DNA from: CAVZTX01 sp963778375
GTDB taxonomy: Bacteria > Chloroflexota > Ktedonobacteria > Ktedonobacterales > Ktedonobacteraceae
NCBI GenBank assembly: GCA_963778375.1
Contig: CAVZTX010000001.1
Location: forward strand, 124,001 to 188,000
Length of the DNA stretch: 64,000 nt
Direction of reading: 5' to 3'
Shown here: positions 25,955-34,173 of the stretch, piece by piece
Numbering within the stretch: position 1 is the first letter of the stretch
Layout: each line of letters opens with the position of its first letter
Program-made: the position numbers and the translations under genes
Notes under the pieces: model-generated
What the model was told of the DNA's origin: nothing
The model's database searches: none
Seen by the model: only the letters and a program-made list of their open reading frames with translations

Positions 25955-27634
25955 CGGCACAATCCATATCCAGAGGCCGTTTAGCGAGACCCAGGTAAGG
26001 GAAGGAAGTCCTGGAACAGTAATTGATCCAAACGCATAGAAACAGTAGACGGTCAACATGCTGAAGGCAAGCAAGCGGGCGGCAAATGGGAATTGTAAGA
26101 AGCTTAAAAAGGGCCGATCACTATCATTTATAGCTTCGATCAGCGCATACAGTCCAAAGAACGTGACGATGTACCAGGGCCAGTACCAGGGGGAGCCAAT
26201 AAAGCAGTAGAGCAACCAGACGAGTGCCAGCCAGCGAATGAGTCGAGGCAATGTGTTGATACGATGTGGAGTGTGTAAGGCTCGCCAGCAGAAAAAGGCA
26301 TAAAGCCCGACAAAGATGACGATACTGAGCGTGTGGGTGACATGTTCAGCAGGTGAGCCGATATTAGGGGCTACGGGCGAGCCAAACCCTGCCAGTATGC
26401 TGTTAATGATGCGCGTCAGGACGTCGGAGATGCTGTTGATATCGCGAATGGTACCAGGATTGACTTGAAAGACTTTGAGGTAGGCTCCATTTTGCCAGAA
26501 TGGTGCATACAGCAGGATGATGATGCCTGCGTAGGTAAGCACGGAAAGTGAAAGTTGGGCAAGTCTAGAGGGATAAACCCGTGCCCCTGCACGCTGGGTA
26601 GCGGGTTGTTGCGCCAATAGGAAAAGGAGGAGGCCGGGGAAGAGGAGGGCGACGTTCAATTTGAGGCAGGTGGCGATTGCCAATATTGCGGTGGCGGAGA
26701 GGAAGTTCCACATGTGGGCTTGTAAAGGGTGACGCACGAGGAACCAGAGGCTGAGCAAGACGAGAAATAGTACGGTCGAGTCGTTGTGTGCGTTGACGCA
26801 GGCTTCAAACAGGAGCAAGGGGTTCCAGGCAAAGGCGAGGGTTGCAAGTACACGTTTTTCGGACGAGATGGTTCCAGATTGGCGCTGTAAGTGACCGCCG
26901 AGCGACCAGATGAGGAGCGTGGATCCAAGATGGGTAAGCAGGCCGAGCAGGCGAAGTCCGAGCAGCATAGGCAGGATGGCTTTTGTGTCGAGGATGTTGG
27001 TGACCGATTGCATGAGACTTGTGAGGGCTATCCAGGTCGGGCCATAGGCGGATGGTTGGTCTTTCCAATACAGGTGGCGAAAAACAGGGTCGATGCGAAT
27101 TGCGGTTGGGAGGGTGATTAAGGGATTGAGGTGATAGATGACGCCAATGCGGGCGTAGGCGATGTAAGAATAGAGGTCGGGCGATGTGACGATGGGGATA
27201 AGCAGGCAGGTGATGCCGAGGAGGAGGGTGGAAAGGATGATGTAGCGACGACCGATAGAGTGTAGAAGGCGGCGCAGTGCGAGTACATAGAGCAGAAATA
27301 CGATGAGCAAGACGCAGAAGAGCATGGCGGTTTCTGCTCCAAAGCCGAGGTTTATGAATTGAGTTGGTATATGCGCGCCGTGTAGTGCGGGGATGATGTT
27401 CCAATGAGGGAACAGCAGCAGGGTTGGTAAGAGGGGCCATATCCCCAGTCGTGTCAGCAGCGCATCACGAAAAGTGACACCGAGACCATATAAAGGTATG
27501 ACGGCGTCAAGTAGTAGTATTGCGCACTCCATTGCCAATAGGATGGCAAATGGGAAGAGTTTGCGCTGCCAAAGGGCGTGTTGATCTAGTTTGTGCGGTT
27601 CAATAGTTATTTTCATAGGAATGACCGGGTTCAT
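25715..27634 (-). CDS. MptB/GT87-like polyprenyl-phosphate-dependent mannosyltransferase
   Basis: This 639-residue membrane glycosyltransferase of the GT-C type has about 12-13 helices. LYWKDQPSAYGPTWIAL and FAWNPLLLFEACVNAHNDST are diagnostic of the DUF2029/MptB group, with the N-x-HND motif near 262-270. Such enzymes extend mannans from a lipid-linked sugar on the outer face. The hydrophobic part ends near residue 560. The last 80 residues are charged (EIVKVKAQNDIVEHVEEGEI onward) and lie antisense to the Pcs-like gene, so the original stop may have been lost. Start at 27634 or 27616; no strong ribosome binding site favours either. Confidence 0.8.
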   Translation of the reverse strand: MNPVIPMKITIEPHKLDQHALWQRKLFPFAILLAMECAILLLDAVIPLYGLGVTFRDALLTRLGIWPLLPTLLLFPHWNIIPALHGAHIPTQFINLGFGAETAMLFCVLLIVFLLYVLALRRLLHSIGRRYIILSTLLLGITCLLIPIVTSPDLYSYIAYARIGVIYHLNPLITLPTAIRIDPVFRHLYWKDQPSAYGPTWIALTSLMQSVTNILDTKAILPMLLGLRLLGLLTHLGSTLLIWSLGGHLQRQSGTISSEKRVLATLAFAWNPLLLFEACVNAHNDSTVLFLVLLSLWFLVRHPLQAHMWNFLSATAILAIATCLKLNVALLFPGLLLFLLAQQPATQRAGARVYPSRLAQLSLSVLTYAGIIILLYAPFWQNGAYLKVFQVNPGTIRDINSISDVLTRIINSILAGFGSPVAPNIGSPAEHVTHTLSIVIFVGLYAFFCWRALHTPHRINTLPRLIRWLALVWLLYCFIGSPWYWPWYIVTFFGLYALIEAINDSDRPFLSFLQFPFAARLLAFSMLTVYCFYAFGSITVPGLPSLTWVSLNGLWIWIVPLCARLKPEIVKVKAQNDIVEHVEEGEIHQEMLRMGHLQQDQRIAQQPETGQHERQPTKLERTRGIKVANRYEDQNRANQ

Positions 27635-27657
27635 TCTATGTCAGGAGGTTTCGAATT

Positions 27658-27677
27658 GCATTGCGACATTGCAATGC
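27658..27677. promoter_or_regulatory. Inverted repeat upstream of the MptB-like gene
   Basis: GCATTGC-GACATT-GCAATGC, extended by outer GAATTGC/GCAATTC bases, lies 24 bp upstream of the start codon on the minus strand. It could be an operator or a leader hairpin. Confidence 0.35.
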
Positions 27678-27821
27678 TCAGCAATTCAAGAATTTTCTAA
27701 TCCACAGTTTGTACGGATTAGAATTGAAAAAAGTCACAAGATGGAGGATAACATTTTAGTAGACATTCTCGGTCTATTCGATGATGTTGTTACTGCTACC
27801 AATCAGCCAAAGAAATGCAGA

Positions 27822-29123
27822 TCACGCGTACCAATCTGCACGCGTCAAAGGTAAATGGCTATCGCCGTGATCTGGTTTAGCTAAAAGTGTTTGATAGATG
27901 TTTACTCCTCCAGTCAGGAAGGCGTGGATCGAGCCGGACATGTAGATACGCCAGATGCGATAGGTTACGTCACTAGTGAGTTGGCGGGCCTCTTCGGCAT
28001 GGTATTCTAGACGACGCACCCAGTGACGCAGGGTGAGGGCGTAATGTTCGCGTAGGCTTTCCACGTCACGTACCTCAAAGCCGCTGGACTCGGCTGCTCG
28101 CAGGGTGGTACTGATTGGTACCAGTTCGCCATCGGGAAATACGTAGCGCTGGTTGAAGGAGGATTCTCGCTGTGGTGGGTCGGTGATGACGCTGGCGATG
28201 CCGTGGTTGAGGAAGACGCCACCAGGACGAAGCAGGTGCCAGGCTTGTCGAAAGTAGGTGGGCAAGAGCGATTGGCCTACATGTTCAAACATGCCGACGC
28301 TGACGATTTTGTCAAAGGAGTGCTGCTGGTTGACGTCCCGATAATCACGGACTTCTACGCGGCAATGCTCGCTCAATTCTGCCTCAGCGATGCGCTTTTG
28401 GGCTAGCTCGGCCTGGTGCTGGCTGAGTGTGATGCCGTATGCCTCAACGCCATAGTGCTGCACGGCATAGATGAGCAGGCCGCCCCAGCCACAGCCGATG
28501 TCCAGCAGGCGATCTCCAGGTTGCAGGCGCAACTTGCGGCAAATATAGTCGAGCTTGCGCTGCTGTGCTGTGTCAAGGTCGTCGTCGGGGGTAGCAAAGT
28601 AGGCACAGGAGTAAACCATGCGACGATCAAGCCAGAGCGCATAAAAGTCATTGGAGCGATCGTAGTGATAGGTAATGGCTTGACGGTCACGTTCCTTCGA
28701 GTGGAGCGAGCCACGCAGTTTCGCAGCGGTGTCACCAGGACGAGGTTGGCCAGTATTTGGCAAGCTCAAGAGGCGTTTGCCATAGCGCAGCTGGGCCATC
28801 TTCCCCCAACGCTCATCCATGATTTGATCACCCAATGCGAAGGCTGCTTCGACGCTTCCTTCGATGTCGAAGTCGTTGTAGATGTAGGCTTCGCCGAGGG
28901 TGAGTTCGTTCGGTGGCAGGAACATTTTGCGCAGGGCACCTGGATGTTGCAGAACGAGGGTGAAACGCAGCGGTTCTTCTGATGCAGATTCGGGTTGCCA
29001 TGTCGTGCCATCCCACAGGCGTACCGCAAAGTCGCGCGTTGGAGAGGAGCCAAATATGTCCTGCAACAACGACAAGGTGGTCTGAACAGCTTTTTCGGTG
29101 GTCTTGATGGTTGGCGTCGCCAT
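27822..29123 (-). CDS. cfa: Cyclopropane-fatty-acyl-phospholipid synthase family methyltransferase
   Basis: This enzyme adds a methylene from SAM across double bonds of phospholipid acyl chains. The 433 residues include YHYDRSNDFYALWLDRRMVY, the SAM motif LLDIGCGWGGLLIYAVQHYG, YGITLSQHQAELAQKRI and VSVGMFEHVG (with the active-site Glu/His-Val-Gly) as in Cfa. The C-terminal HALTLRHWVRRLE-like segment is also present. The N-terminal lipid-binding part (about 1-120) is complete. The start at 29123 follows AAAGGA; a longer frame to 29354 is rejected because it is translated from a hairpin repeat and the neighbouring gene. It sits 38 bp after the DUF2630 gene on the same strand. Confidence 0.93.
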   Translation of the reverse strand: MATPTIKTTEKAVQTTLSLLQDIFGSSPTRDFAVRLWDGTTWQPESASEEPLRFTLVLQHPGALRKMFLPPNELTLGEAYIYNDFDIEGSVEAAFALGDQIMDERWGKMAQLRYGKRLLSLPNTGQPRPGDTAAKLRGSLHSKERDRQAITYHYDRSNDFYALWLDRRMVYSCAYFATPDDDLDTAQQRKLDYICRKLRLQPGDRLLDIGCGWGGLLIYAVQHYGVEAYGITLSQHQAELAQKRIAEAELSEHCRVEVRDYRDVNQQHSFDKIVSVGMFEHVGQSLLPTYFRQAWHLLRPGGVFLNHGIASVITDPPQRESSFNQRYVFPDGELVPISTTLRAAESSGFEVRDVESLREHYALTLRHWVRRLEYHAEEARQLTSDVTYRIWRIYMSGSIHAFLTGGVNIYQTLLAKPDHGDSHLPLTRADWYA

Positions 29124-29161
29124 AGTTGGTTCCTTTCTGATTGCGAAGTTCCTTTGCCTGG

Positions 29162-29497
29162 TTATATTACACAGAAGATGTTGTTCAGGTACCGGCCGTA
29201 TCTTCGGCAAGGGCAGGCACAAGGCACTGCCCCTACAGGTGGGCAGGTTACTGTTGATAGTGCTCGAACGATTTCGGGGTCGCGGGGTTGAGCGGTGTTG
29301 GGGTCGAGGCCTGCTGATCGTCTGGCACGGCGTTGGCGCAATAAATCCCAGCATTGATCGAGGCTTATTTCAAGTGCGTGCATGCGAGCGCGCTGCTCAT
29401 CATTCAACCCTTCGCCTTCGCCTTCGGCCAGTTGTGTAAGCTGATGTTCTTCGTTTACCAGTTTTTCGATGTTCTGCAGGATTTCGCTGTCGTCCAT
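29162..29497 (-). CDS. DUF2630 small protein with repeat-derived C-terminus
   Basis: The first 75 residues match DUF2630: MDDSEILQNIEKLVNEEHQL, ARMHALEISLDQCWDLLRQR and ARRSAGLDPNTAQPRDPEIV, a helical protein of about 80 residues with unknown function. Here the frame runs on to 111 residues. The extra tail (CPPVGAVPCACPC and beyond) is the translation of the hairpin repeat at 29211-29237 and its flank, so the normal stop was probably displaced when the repeat entered. It lies upstream of cfa on the same strand and may be co-transcribed. Confidence 0.75.
   Translation of the reverse strand: MDDSEILQNIEKLVNEEHQLTQLAEGEGEGLNDEQRARMHALEISLDQCWDLLRQRRARRSAGLDPNTAQPRDPEIVRALSTVTCPPVGAVPCACPCRRYGRYLNNIFCVI
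29211..29237 (+). repeat. CAAGG-loop hairpin repeat, CCCTAC-tail family
   Basis: GGGCAG-GCACAAGGCA-CTGCCC then CTACA. It forms the antisense of the last part of the DUF2630 reading frame. The same 27-mer recurs at 33459 and 35039. Confidence 0.8.
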
Positions 29498-29512
29498 TCA
29501 TTTCTCCTTACC

Positions 29513-29542
29513 TGTCACCCTTCGCTATCGCTCAGGATGACA
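29513..29542 (+). repeat. CTTCGCT..CGCTCAGGATGACA repeat
   Basis: TGTCACCC...AGGATGACA with complementary ends, 16 bp upstream of the DUF2630 start. Related copies are at 30873, 33501 and 62177. Confidence 0.65.
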
Positions 29543-29616
29543 ATACGAAATATATATGCATGAGTATGGTTCATGATGTTGTTTTAGTATATCACGTGCC
29601 TGAGATCTACTATAGC

Positions 29617-29645
29617 TTGTCTGTGCTGTGGGTCTATGGTATGAT
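29617..29645 (+). promoter_or_regulatory. Candidate promoter of the Uma2 gene
   Basis: TTGTCT and TATGAT are 17 bp apart, about 108 bp upstream of the start at 29754. Confidence 0.5.
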
Positions 29646-29753
29646 TGAAGCGGAAACTCTGCCCAGCGACCTGGTAGGTCAGCACACTGAAGGATGGGGT
29701 GTATCCGAGGAAGTCCGGGGGACTTCCTGCTCAGAGAAGGAAGAGAGAGTACT

Positions 29754-30518
29754 ATGGCCAAACATATGAACGATGAGGTAGCCTACTACTACAATTCCCA
29801 CCCCACTGAGGAGGATTTGATGGGGGAGACCCGGGTCCATTCCGCGCTTGTGCACTATCTCATGGAAGTTCTCGCACACCTGTTTCGTGGGCAAGTGTGT
29901 GCGCTCTATGAAAACTTTAACTTCTACCAAACCACCGATCCCAGCGAGTATCCGATCGTCCCAGATATCGCGGTGATCAAGGGGATCGAGGCAGAGGACC
30001 TGAGGAGTTGGCGGGTGGGTAAGACTGGTCCCACTCCGCAGGTCGTCTTCGAGATTGCTTCGGAGGAGACCTGGCAGAAGGACTTGGAGGAGAAACCCGA
30101 CAGGTACGCCAGGATGGGCGTGAAGGAATACTTCGCCTACGATCCGTATAAGCAGCCCCTGCGACGAACTCGAACGGGTGGGCGTCGACTTTTTGGCTGG
30201 CAACTGGACCAGGAACGGCGAGTGATGCGGGAGTTGTTTCCTGTGGATCCAGATGGGCGGATTTGGAGTTTCCACCTGGAGAGCTGGTTGGTTCCCGAGG
30301 GCAAATATCTACGCCTGTATGACAATCAGGGTAATCTGCGGCTCATGCAGGCGGAAGCCGAGGCTCGACGCGCAGAAACGGAGGCCAAAGAAAAAGAGGC
30401 TGCGATCAGATGGGCAGAGGCCGAGGCCAAACGTGCAGAGGACATGATGAGACAAAAAGAGGCTCTGGCTGAGAAGTTGCGCTCACTTGGGATAGACCCC
30501 GATCAAATATCGTTCTGA
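29754..30518 (+). CDS. Uma2-family PD-(D/E)XK protein with coiled-coil tail
   Basis: This 254-residue Uma2 (DUF820) protein has the restriction-endonuclease fold residues: E in EDLMGETRVHS, VPDIAVIKG with the catalytic Asp, and VVFEIASEET with E-x-(S). KPDRYARMGVKEYFAYDP is the conserved post-core segment. The last 60 residues form a Glu/Ala/Arg coiled coil (AEARRAETEAKEKEAA) as in many cyanobacterial and Chloroflexota copies. Biological function of Uma2 proteins is unsettled. A start at 29754 is preferred to 29694 because the core alignment begins there and AGGAAG lies 12 bp upstream. It ends 8 bp before recG. Confidence 0.88.
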   Translation: MAKHMNDEVAYYYNSHPTEEDLMGETRVHSALVHYLMEVLAHLFRGQVCALYENFNFYQTTDPSEYPIVPDIAVIKGIEAEDLRSWRVGKTGPTPQVVFEIASEETWQKDLEEKPDRYARMGVKEYFAYDPYKQPLRRTRTGGRRLFGWQLDQERRVMRELFPVDPDGRIWSFHLESWLVPEGKYLRLYDNQGNLRLMQAEAEARRAETEAKEKEAAIRWAEAEAKRAEDMMRQKEALAEKLRSLGIDPDQISF

Positions 30519-30526
30519 TATAAGTT

Positions 30527-33343
30527 ATGTCAAGTCAAACAAGTAGCCAGCTTGCTCAATATATTGAGCGAGCGCGAAAAGTCCTACAGTATGAACAGCG
30601 GGCCAATCACCAGGATTCGATTGTGAATGGGGGATTGGAACGTTTTGTAAGTCGCTGGGCGAATGAGGTGAGTGGTGTTTGCCAAAATGCGGGGCTTGAT
30701 GCTCGTCCGATACATCGTTTTCTAGAGCATCTTGAAGGCTATCGCCGCCAGGATCCGATGCAGCGTGCGGCCAGTTTGCGCGCGGCACTCGCTCTATTGA
30801 ATGAACTCAGCAGCCTGAGCAGTAATAGTAATGGTCAGGGGAGCGCGGTTGCTGCGCATTCCGATTCACAGAGATCCTTCGCTCGCGCTCAGGATGACAA
30901 ATCTAAAGCTCCTCAGGCTACTAGCACGGTTCCATCCGATGATACAACGGGAAGAGTAGCGCAGATTTCGCCTCGCTCTAAGCTGATAGATGGCAAAGTT
31001 GTATCAGCTACACCTCCACCGACCTCACAAGAGAGCAAGGGAGTACAGCCACCTTCTCAGCTTGCTCCAACAACGAAGACCGCACCAACAGCGTCGCAAA
31101 ATCCGATACGATTGGAGGCTGGTATGTCGCAGGGGCATACCAGTCTGACGCTTTTGAGTGCCGATGTGACGGCTGTGCCTGGTGTGGGACCATCTGTGGC
31201 GACTCGGCTGCGTAGTCTTGGTATACGCACCGTGCGCGACCTGCTATTTTATTTTCCACGCGAACATCGCGATTACAGCAAGTTGGAGAAGATTGCCAAT
31301 ATTCCTTTGGGCGAGGTGAGTACCACTCTAGGAATGATCTGGGAGGTGGAGACGAAATATACAGGCAGTGGTCGCACTCGCACCATTGCCACTATTTCGG
31401 ACGAGACAGGGAAACTACGGGTTTCGTGGTTTAACCAGCCCTATCTACAAAAGCAGTTGCAGGCGGCTAAGAACTCCTATATTGTTGTGACAGGCGTCAA
31501 GCAGCGCTTTGGGAACAAGATCGAATTTACTGTGCGCAGCCATGAACTGCCTGAGCAGGGTGATCTGCTGCATACGGGAAGATTGGTACCTATCTATCCA
31601 TTGACCGAGGGACTGCACGCCAAGACGCTGCGACGTTTTACAAAATGGGTGGTTGATCGTTATGCCGCGATGGTTCCTGAGCATCTCCCGGCATCTCTAC
31701 GTTCGACAGGCAAGCTGATACCGCTGCCCGATGCTGTCTCGCATATGCACTACCCTGAAAACGAAGCGGCGCTTGTAGCAGCCCGGCGTCGTCTGGCTTT
31801 CGATGAACTGTTTTTGATTCAGCTTGGAATGCAGGAGCGGCGCAGTCGGTGGCAACAGGAGGCTCCTCAAGGAAATGCGCTCAAGGCTGATCTCACAAAA
31901 ATTTTGATCAATACCGGTGACCTTCGGGATCTGAAAAATGAGGGGGACGTATCGGATGAAGGACATAGAACTGACAGCAGGAGTGACGATAGCAATTCCA
32001 CTGCTTTGGGATCCACGCTCTGGTCTACGATAGCGACTTCGAGGCCTTTCGAGGCAACATTACCATTTCGCTTTACGGAGGCACAGCGCAGGGTGATCGG
32101 CGAAATCTTTGGCGACCTTGCCTTGAGCCATCCCATGTCTCGCCTTTTGCAGGGGGATGTTGGATCGGGCAAGACTGCGGTAGCCGCGGCAACACTGCTC
32201 ATCGCGGCTATCAATGGCTATCAGGGTGCGATTATGGCACCAACGGAGCTGCTAGCAGAGCAGCATGCAGGTAGCATCAGCACGATGCTGGAGCCATTTG
32301 GTATACATACTGTTCTACTTACCGGCAGCCTGCGTACTCGTGAGCGCACGATGGGACGGACTGCTCTTGAGAATGGACAGGCGATGGTTGCGATTGGTAC
32401 GCATGCACTTATTCAAGAAGATGTGCATTTTCAGCGACTGGGGCTGGTGATTGTCGATGAACAACATCGTTTCGGCGTGGAGCAACGCGATGCTTTGCGA
32501 CAAAAGGGGTATCATCCACATATGCTTGTAATGACGGCAACGCCTATTCCTCGCACTCTAGCGCTTACGGTGTATGGTGACCTGGATGTGTCCGTGATCG
32601 ACGAGTTGCCGCCTGGTCGTCAGAAGATTATCACCCGCTGGCGTTCTGGCGCACGCCGCGACGAGGCATATACAGTGATTGCACAGCAGGTTGCGGAGGG
32701 TCGGCAGGCTTTTATTATTTGTCCATTGATCGAGGAATCCGAATCGTTGGCAGTCAAGGCTGCTACGGTTGAATATGAGAGGCTGATCCGTGAGGTCTTC
32801 CCCAATCTGCGCCTGGGTTTGCTGCACGGTTCGATGAAGGCTGGCGAGAAAGATGCTGTGATGCGTCGCTTCCGTGATGGGGAATTAGACATTCTGGTGG
32901 CAACATCGGTGATTGAAGTTGGCATCGATGTGCCTAATGCTACAGTGATGGTCATTGAGGACGCGGATCGCTTTGGCCTTTCGCAATTGCACCAGTTTCG
33001 CGGGCGTGTAGGTCGTGGCAAACATCAATCTTACTGCTATGTGCTTAGTGCTGATGCGAGCATGCAGGCTCAGGAGCGACTGGATGTCTTCCAATCTACT
33101 GATGATGGTTTTCGCCTGGCTGAGGAAGATTTGAGGCTACGTGGTCCCGGCGACTTCTTTGGAGTGCGCCAGAGTGGTGTGCCGGAACTGCGTGTTGCTG
33201 ATCTGAGCGATACGCCGCTGATTGAACTGGCGCGTTCCCTTGCCGGAAAATTGTGGGAGAGTGATCCTTATTTGCATAAGCCAGAGCATGCTGCGCTGCG
33301 GGAGAGGATGCATCTTTTCTGGCAAAACTTTATGGCTCATTGA
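30527..33343 (+). CDS. recG: ATP-dependent DNA helicase RecG
   Basis: This 938-residue helicase reverses stalled replication forks and branch-migrates recombination intermediates. After a variable N-terminus (1-205) comes the wedge/OB part starting VTAVPGVGPSVATRLRSLGI. Motif I is LLQGDVGSGKT (about 537-547), motif II DEQH (about 643-646), and motif VI QFRGRVGRGKHQSYC, then LAEEDLRLRGPGDFFGVRQSG. E. coli RecG is 693 residues, so about 200 extra residues sit at the N-terminus. A further polar insert (about 465-505) precedes the helicase core. Residues about 116-125 (RSFARAQDDK) are encoded by a dispersed repeat. It follows the Uma2 gene closely. Confidence 0.95.
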   Translation: MSSQTSSQLAQYIERARKVLQYEQRANHQDSIVNGGLERFVSRWANEVSGVCQNAGLDARPIHRFLEHLEGYRRQDPMQRAASLRAALALLNELSSLSSNSNGQGSAVAAHSDSQRSFARAQDDKSKAPQATSTVPSDDTTGRVAQISPRSKLIDGKVVSATPPPTSQESKGVQPPSQLAPTTKTAPTASQNPIRLEAGMSQGHTSLTLLSADVTAVPGVGPSVATRLRSLGIRTVRDLLFYFPREHRDYSKLEKIANIPLGEVSTTLGMIWEVETKYTGSGRTRTIATISDETGKLRVSWFNQPYLQKQLQAAKNSYIVVTGVKQRFGNKIEFTVRSHELPEQGDLLHTGRLVPIYPLTEGLHAKTLRRFTKWVVDRYAAMVPEHLPASLRSTGKLIPLPDAVSHMHYPENEAALVAARRRLAFDELFLIQLGMQERRSRWQQEAPQGNALKADLTKILINTGDLRDLKNEGDVSDEGHRTDSRSDDSNSTALGSTLWSTIATSRPFEATLPFRFTEAQRRVIGEIFGDLALSHPMSRLLQGDVGSGKTAVAAATLLIAAINGYQGAIMAPTELLAEQHAGSISTMLEPFGIHTVLLTGSLRTRERTMGRTALENGQAMVAIGTHALIQEDVHFQRLGLVIVDEQHRFGVEQRDALRQKGYHPHMLVMTATPIPRTLALTVYGDLDVSVIDELPPGRQKIITRWRSGARRDEAYTVIAQQVAEGRQAFIICPLIEESESLAVKAATVEYERLIREVFPNLRLGLLHGSMKAGEKDAVMRRFRDGELDILVATSVIEVGIDVPNATVMVIEDADRFGLSQLHQFRGRVGRGKHQSYCYVLSADASMQAQERLDVFQSTDDGFRLAEEDLRLRGPGDFFGVRQSGVPELRVADLSDTPLIELARSLAGKLWESDPYLHKPEHAALRERMHLFWQNFMAH
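30873..30899 (+). repeat. GATCCTTCGCTCGCGCTCAGGATGACA-type repeat inside recG
   Basis: Same element as at 62177-62204 apart from a few bases. It lies in frame in the low-complexity N-terminal extension of RecG. Confidence 0.75.
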
Positions 33344-33458
33344 GGCTCTTCTTTGCCCTATTGCCGAATGCTTACTAATATGGTTTAATGGCGACATTGA
33401 TCTGTTTTCAAGCGTTTATTTTTTGTAGAGTGGGCGCATTGCCAGAGGTCCTTCGCGA

Positions 33459-33485
33459 GGGCAGGCACAAGGCACTGCCCCTACA
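33459..33485 (+). repeat. CAAGG-loop hairpin repeat upstream of coaD
   Basis: GGGCAG-GCACAAGGCA-CTGCCC then CTACA, identical to the copies at 29211 and 35039. Confidence 0.8.
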
Positions 33486-33500
33486 GGTTGATAGCCTTTC

Positions 33501-33527
33501 TGTCATCCTGAGTGCGGGGAAGGATCT
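33501..33527 (-). repeat. AGGATGACA-type repeat in the coaD leader
   Basis: TGTCATCCTGAGTGCGGGG then AAGGATCT. It ends 14 bp before the coaD start and abuts the ribosome binding site CTAAGGAG. Confidence 0.65.
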
Positions 33528-33541
33528 AAGGAGTAGAAACA

Positions 33542-34048
33542 TTGAGCGATGAAGCGGGGGATACACGCATTGCAGTGTATCCAGGCAGTTTTGATCCACT
33601 CACGAATGGGCACCTTGATATTGCACGACGGGCTGCACGTATCTTTGATACGCTAATCGTCGCGGTGTATGCCTTTCCCGCGAAAAACCTGCTCTTTTCG
33701 ATTGAAGAACGTATGCAGTTGTGGCAGGAAGTGATTGCTGACGAGAAGCTGTCGAATGTGCGCATCGACAAGTTTACTGAACTCTTAGTAGAATATGTGC
33801 GTTCGGTTGATGGGCAAGTGATCATCAAGGGCTTGCGCTCACCGAACGATTTTGATGCGGAATTTCAGCAAGGATTGATGAACCGTAAGCTAGCACCGGA
33901 GATTGAAACGGTTTGCTTGCTCACTAATCTACAACATCTTTTCGTGAGTTCATCCCTGCTCAAGGAGGTCGCTCATCTTGGAGGGAATGTTACCGATATG
34001 CTTCCTGCGCCGGTGGTGCAGGCGTTGCAATTGAAATTTGGTACGTAG
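33542..34048 (+). CDS. coaD: Phosphopantetheine adenylyltransferase
   Basis: This enzyme makes dephospho-CoA from 4'-phosphopantetheine and ATP. The 168 residues match the family's usual 160-170. Motifs are AVYPGSFDPLTNGHLDI with the H-x-G-H-like nucleotide loop, KNLLFSIEERMQL, GLRSPNDFDAEFQQGLMNR and VSSSLLKEVAHLGGNV. The start codon is TTG at 33542 (encoding ISDEAGDTRIAVYP-type opening), with AAGGAG 8 bp upstream; that site directly follows a dispersed repeat. It is followed by a hairpin repeat and a coiled-coil protein gene. The product feeds CoA to the fatty-acid genes downstream. Confidence 0.95.
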   Translation: MSDEAGDTRIAVYPGSFDPLTNGHLDIARRAARIFDTLIVAVYAFPAKNLLFSIEERMQLWQEVIADEKLSNVRIDKFTELLVEYVRSVDGQVIIKGLRSPNDFDAEFQQGLMNRKLAPEIETVCLLTNLQHLFVSSSLLKEVAHLGGNVTDMLPAPVVQALQLKFGT

Positions 34049-34064
34049 TGTATTACGTTCCTTT

Positions 34065-34109
34065 CGGCCTGCTGAGCGAAGCTAGACACGGGAGTGTCGT
34101 TGCAGGCCG
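34065..34109. repeat. Hairpin repeat (CGGCCTGC/GCAGGCCG family), short form
   Basis: CGGCCTGC (34065-34072) and GCAGGCCG (34102-34109) enclose TGAGCGAAGCTAGACACGGG-type sequence. Same end arms as 23274-23375 and 39498-39606, but only 45 bp. Confidence 0.7.
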
Positions 34110-34173
34110 TCTTTCAATAGTCGCCTCGACCGCTTGATGATATCGGCGGGAGAGTTGGAGATGGAGAAAAAGC

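Noticed and set aside
26805..27440. 211-codon minus frame
   Set aside because: A shadow of the MptB-like gene in another phase; composition is His/Pro/Arg-rich noise.
28416..28982. 188-codon plus frame
   Set aside because: Antisense of cfa; no motif, no binding site.
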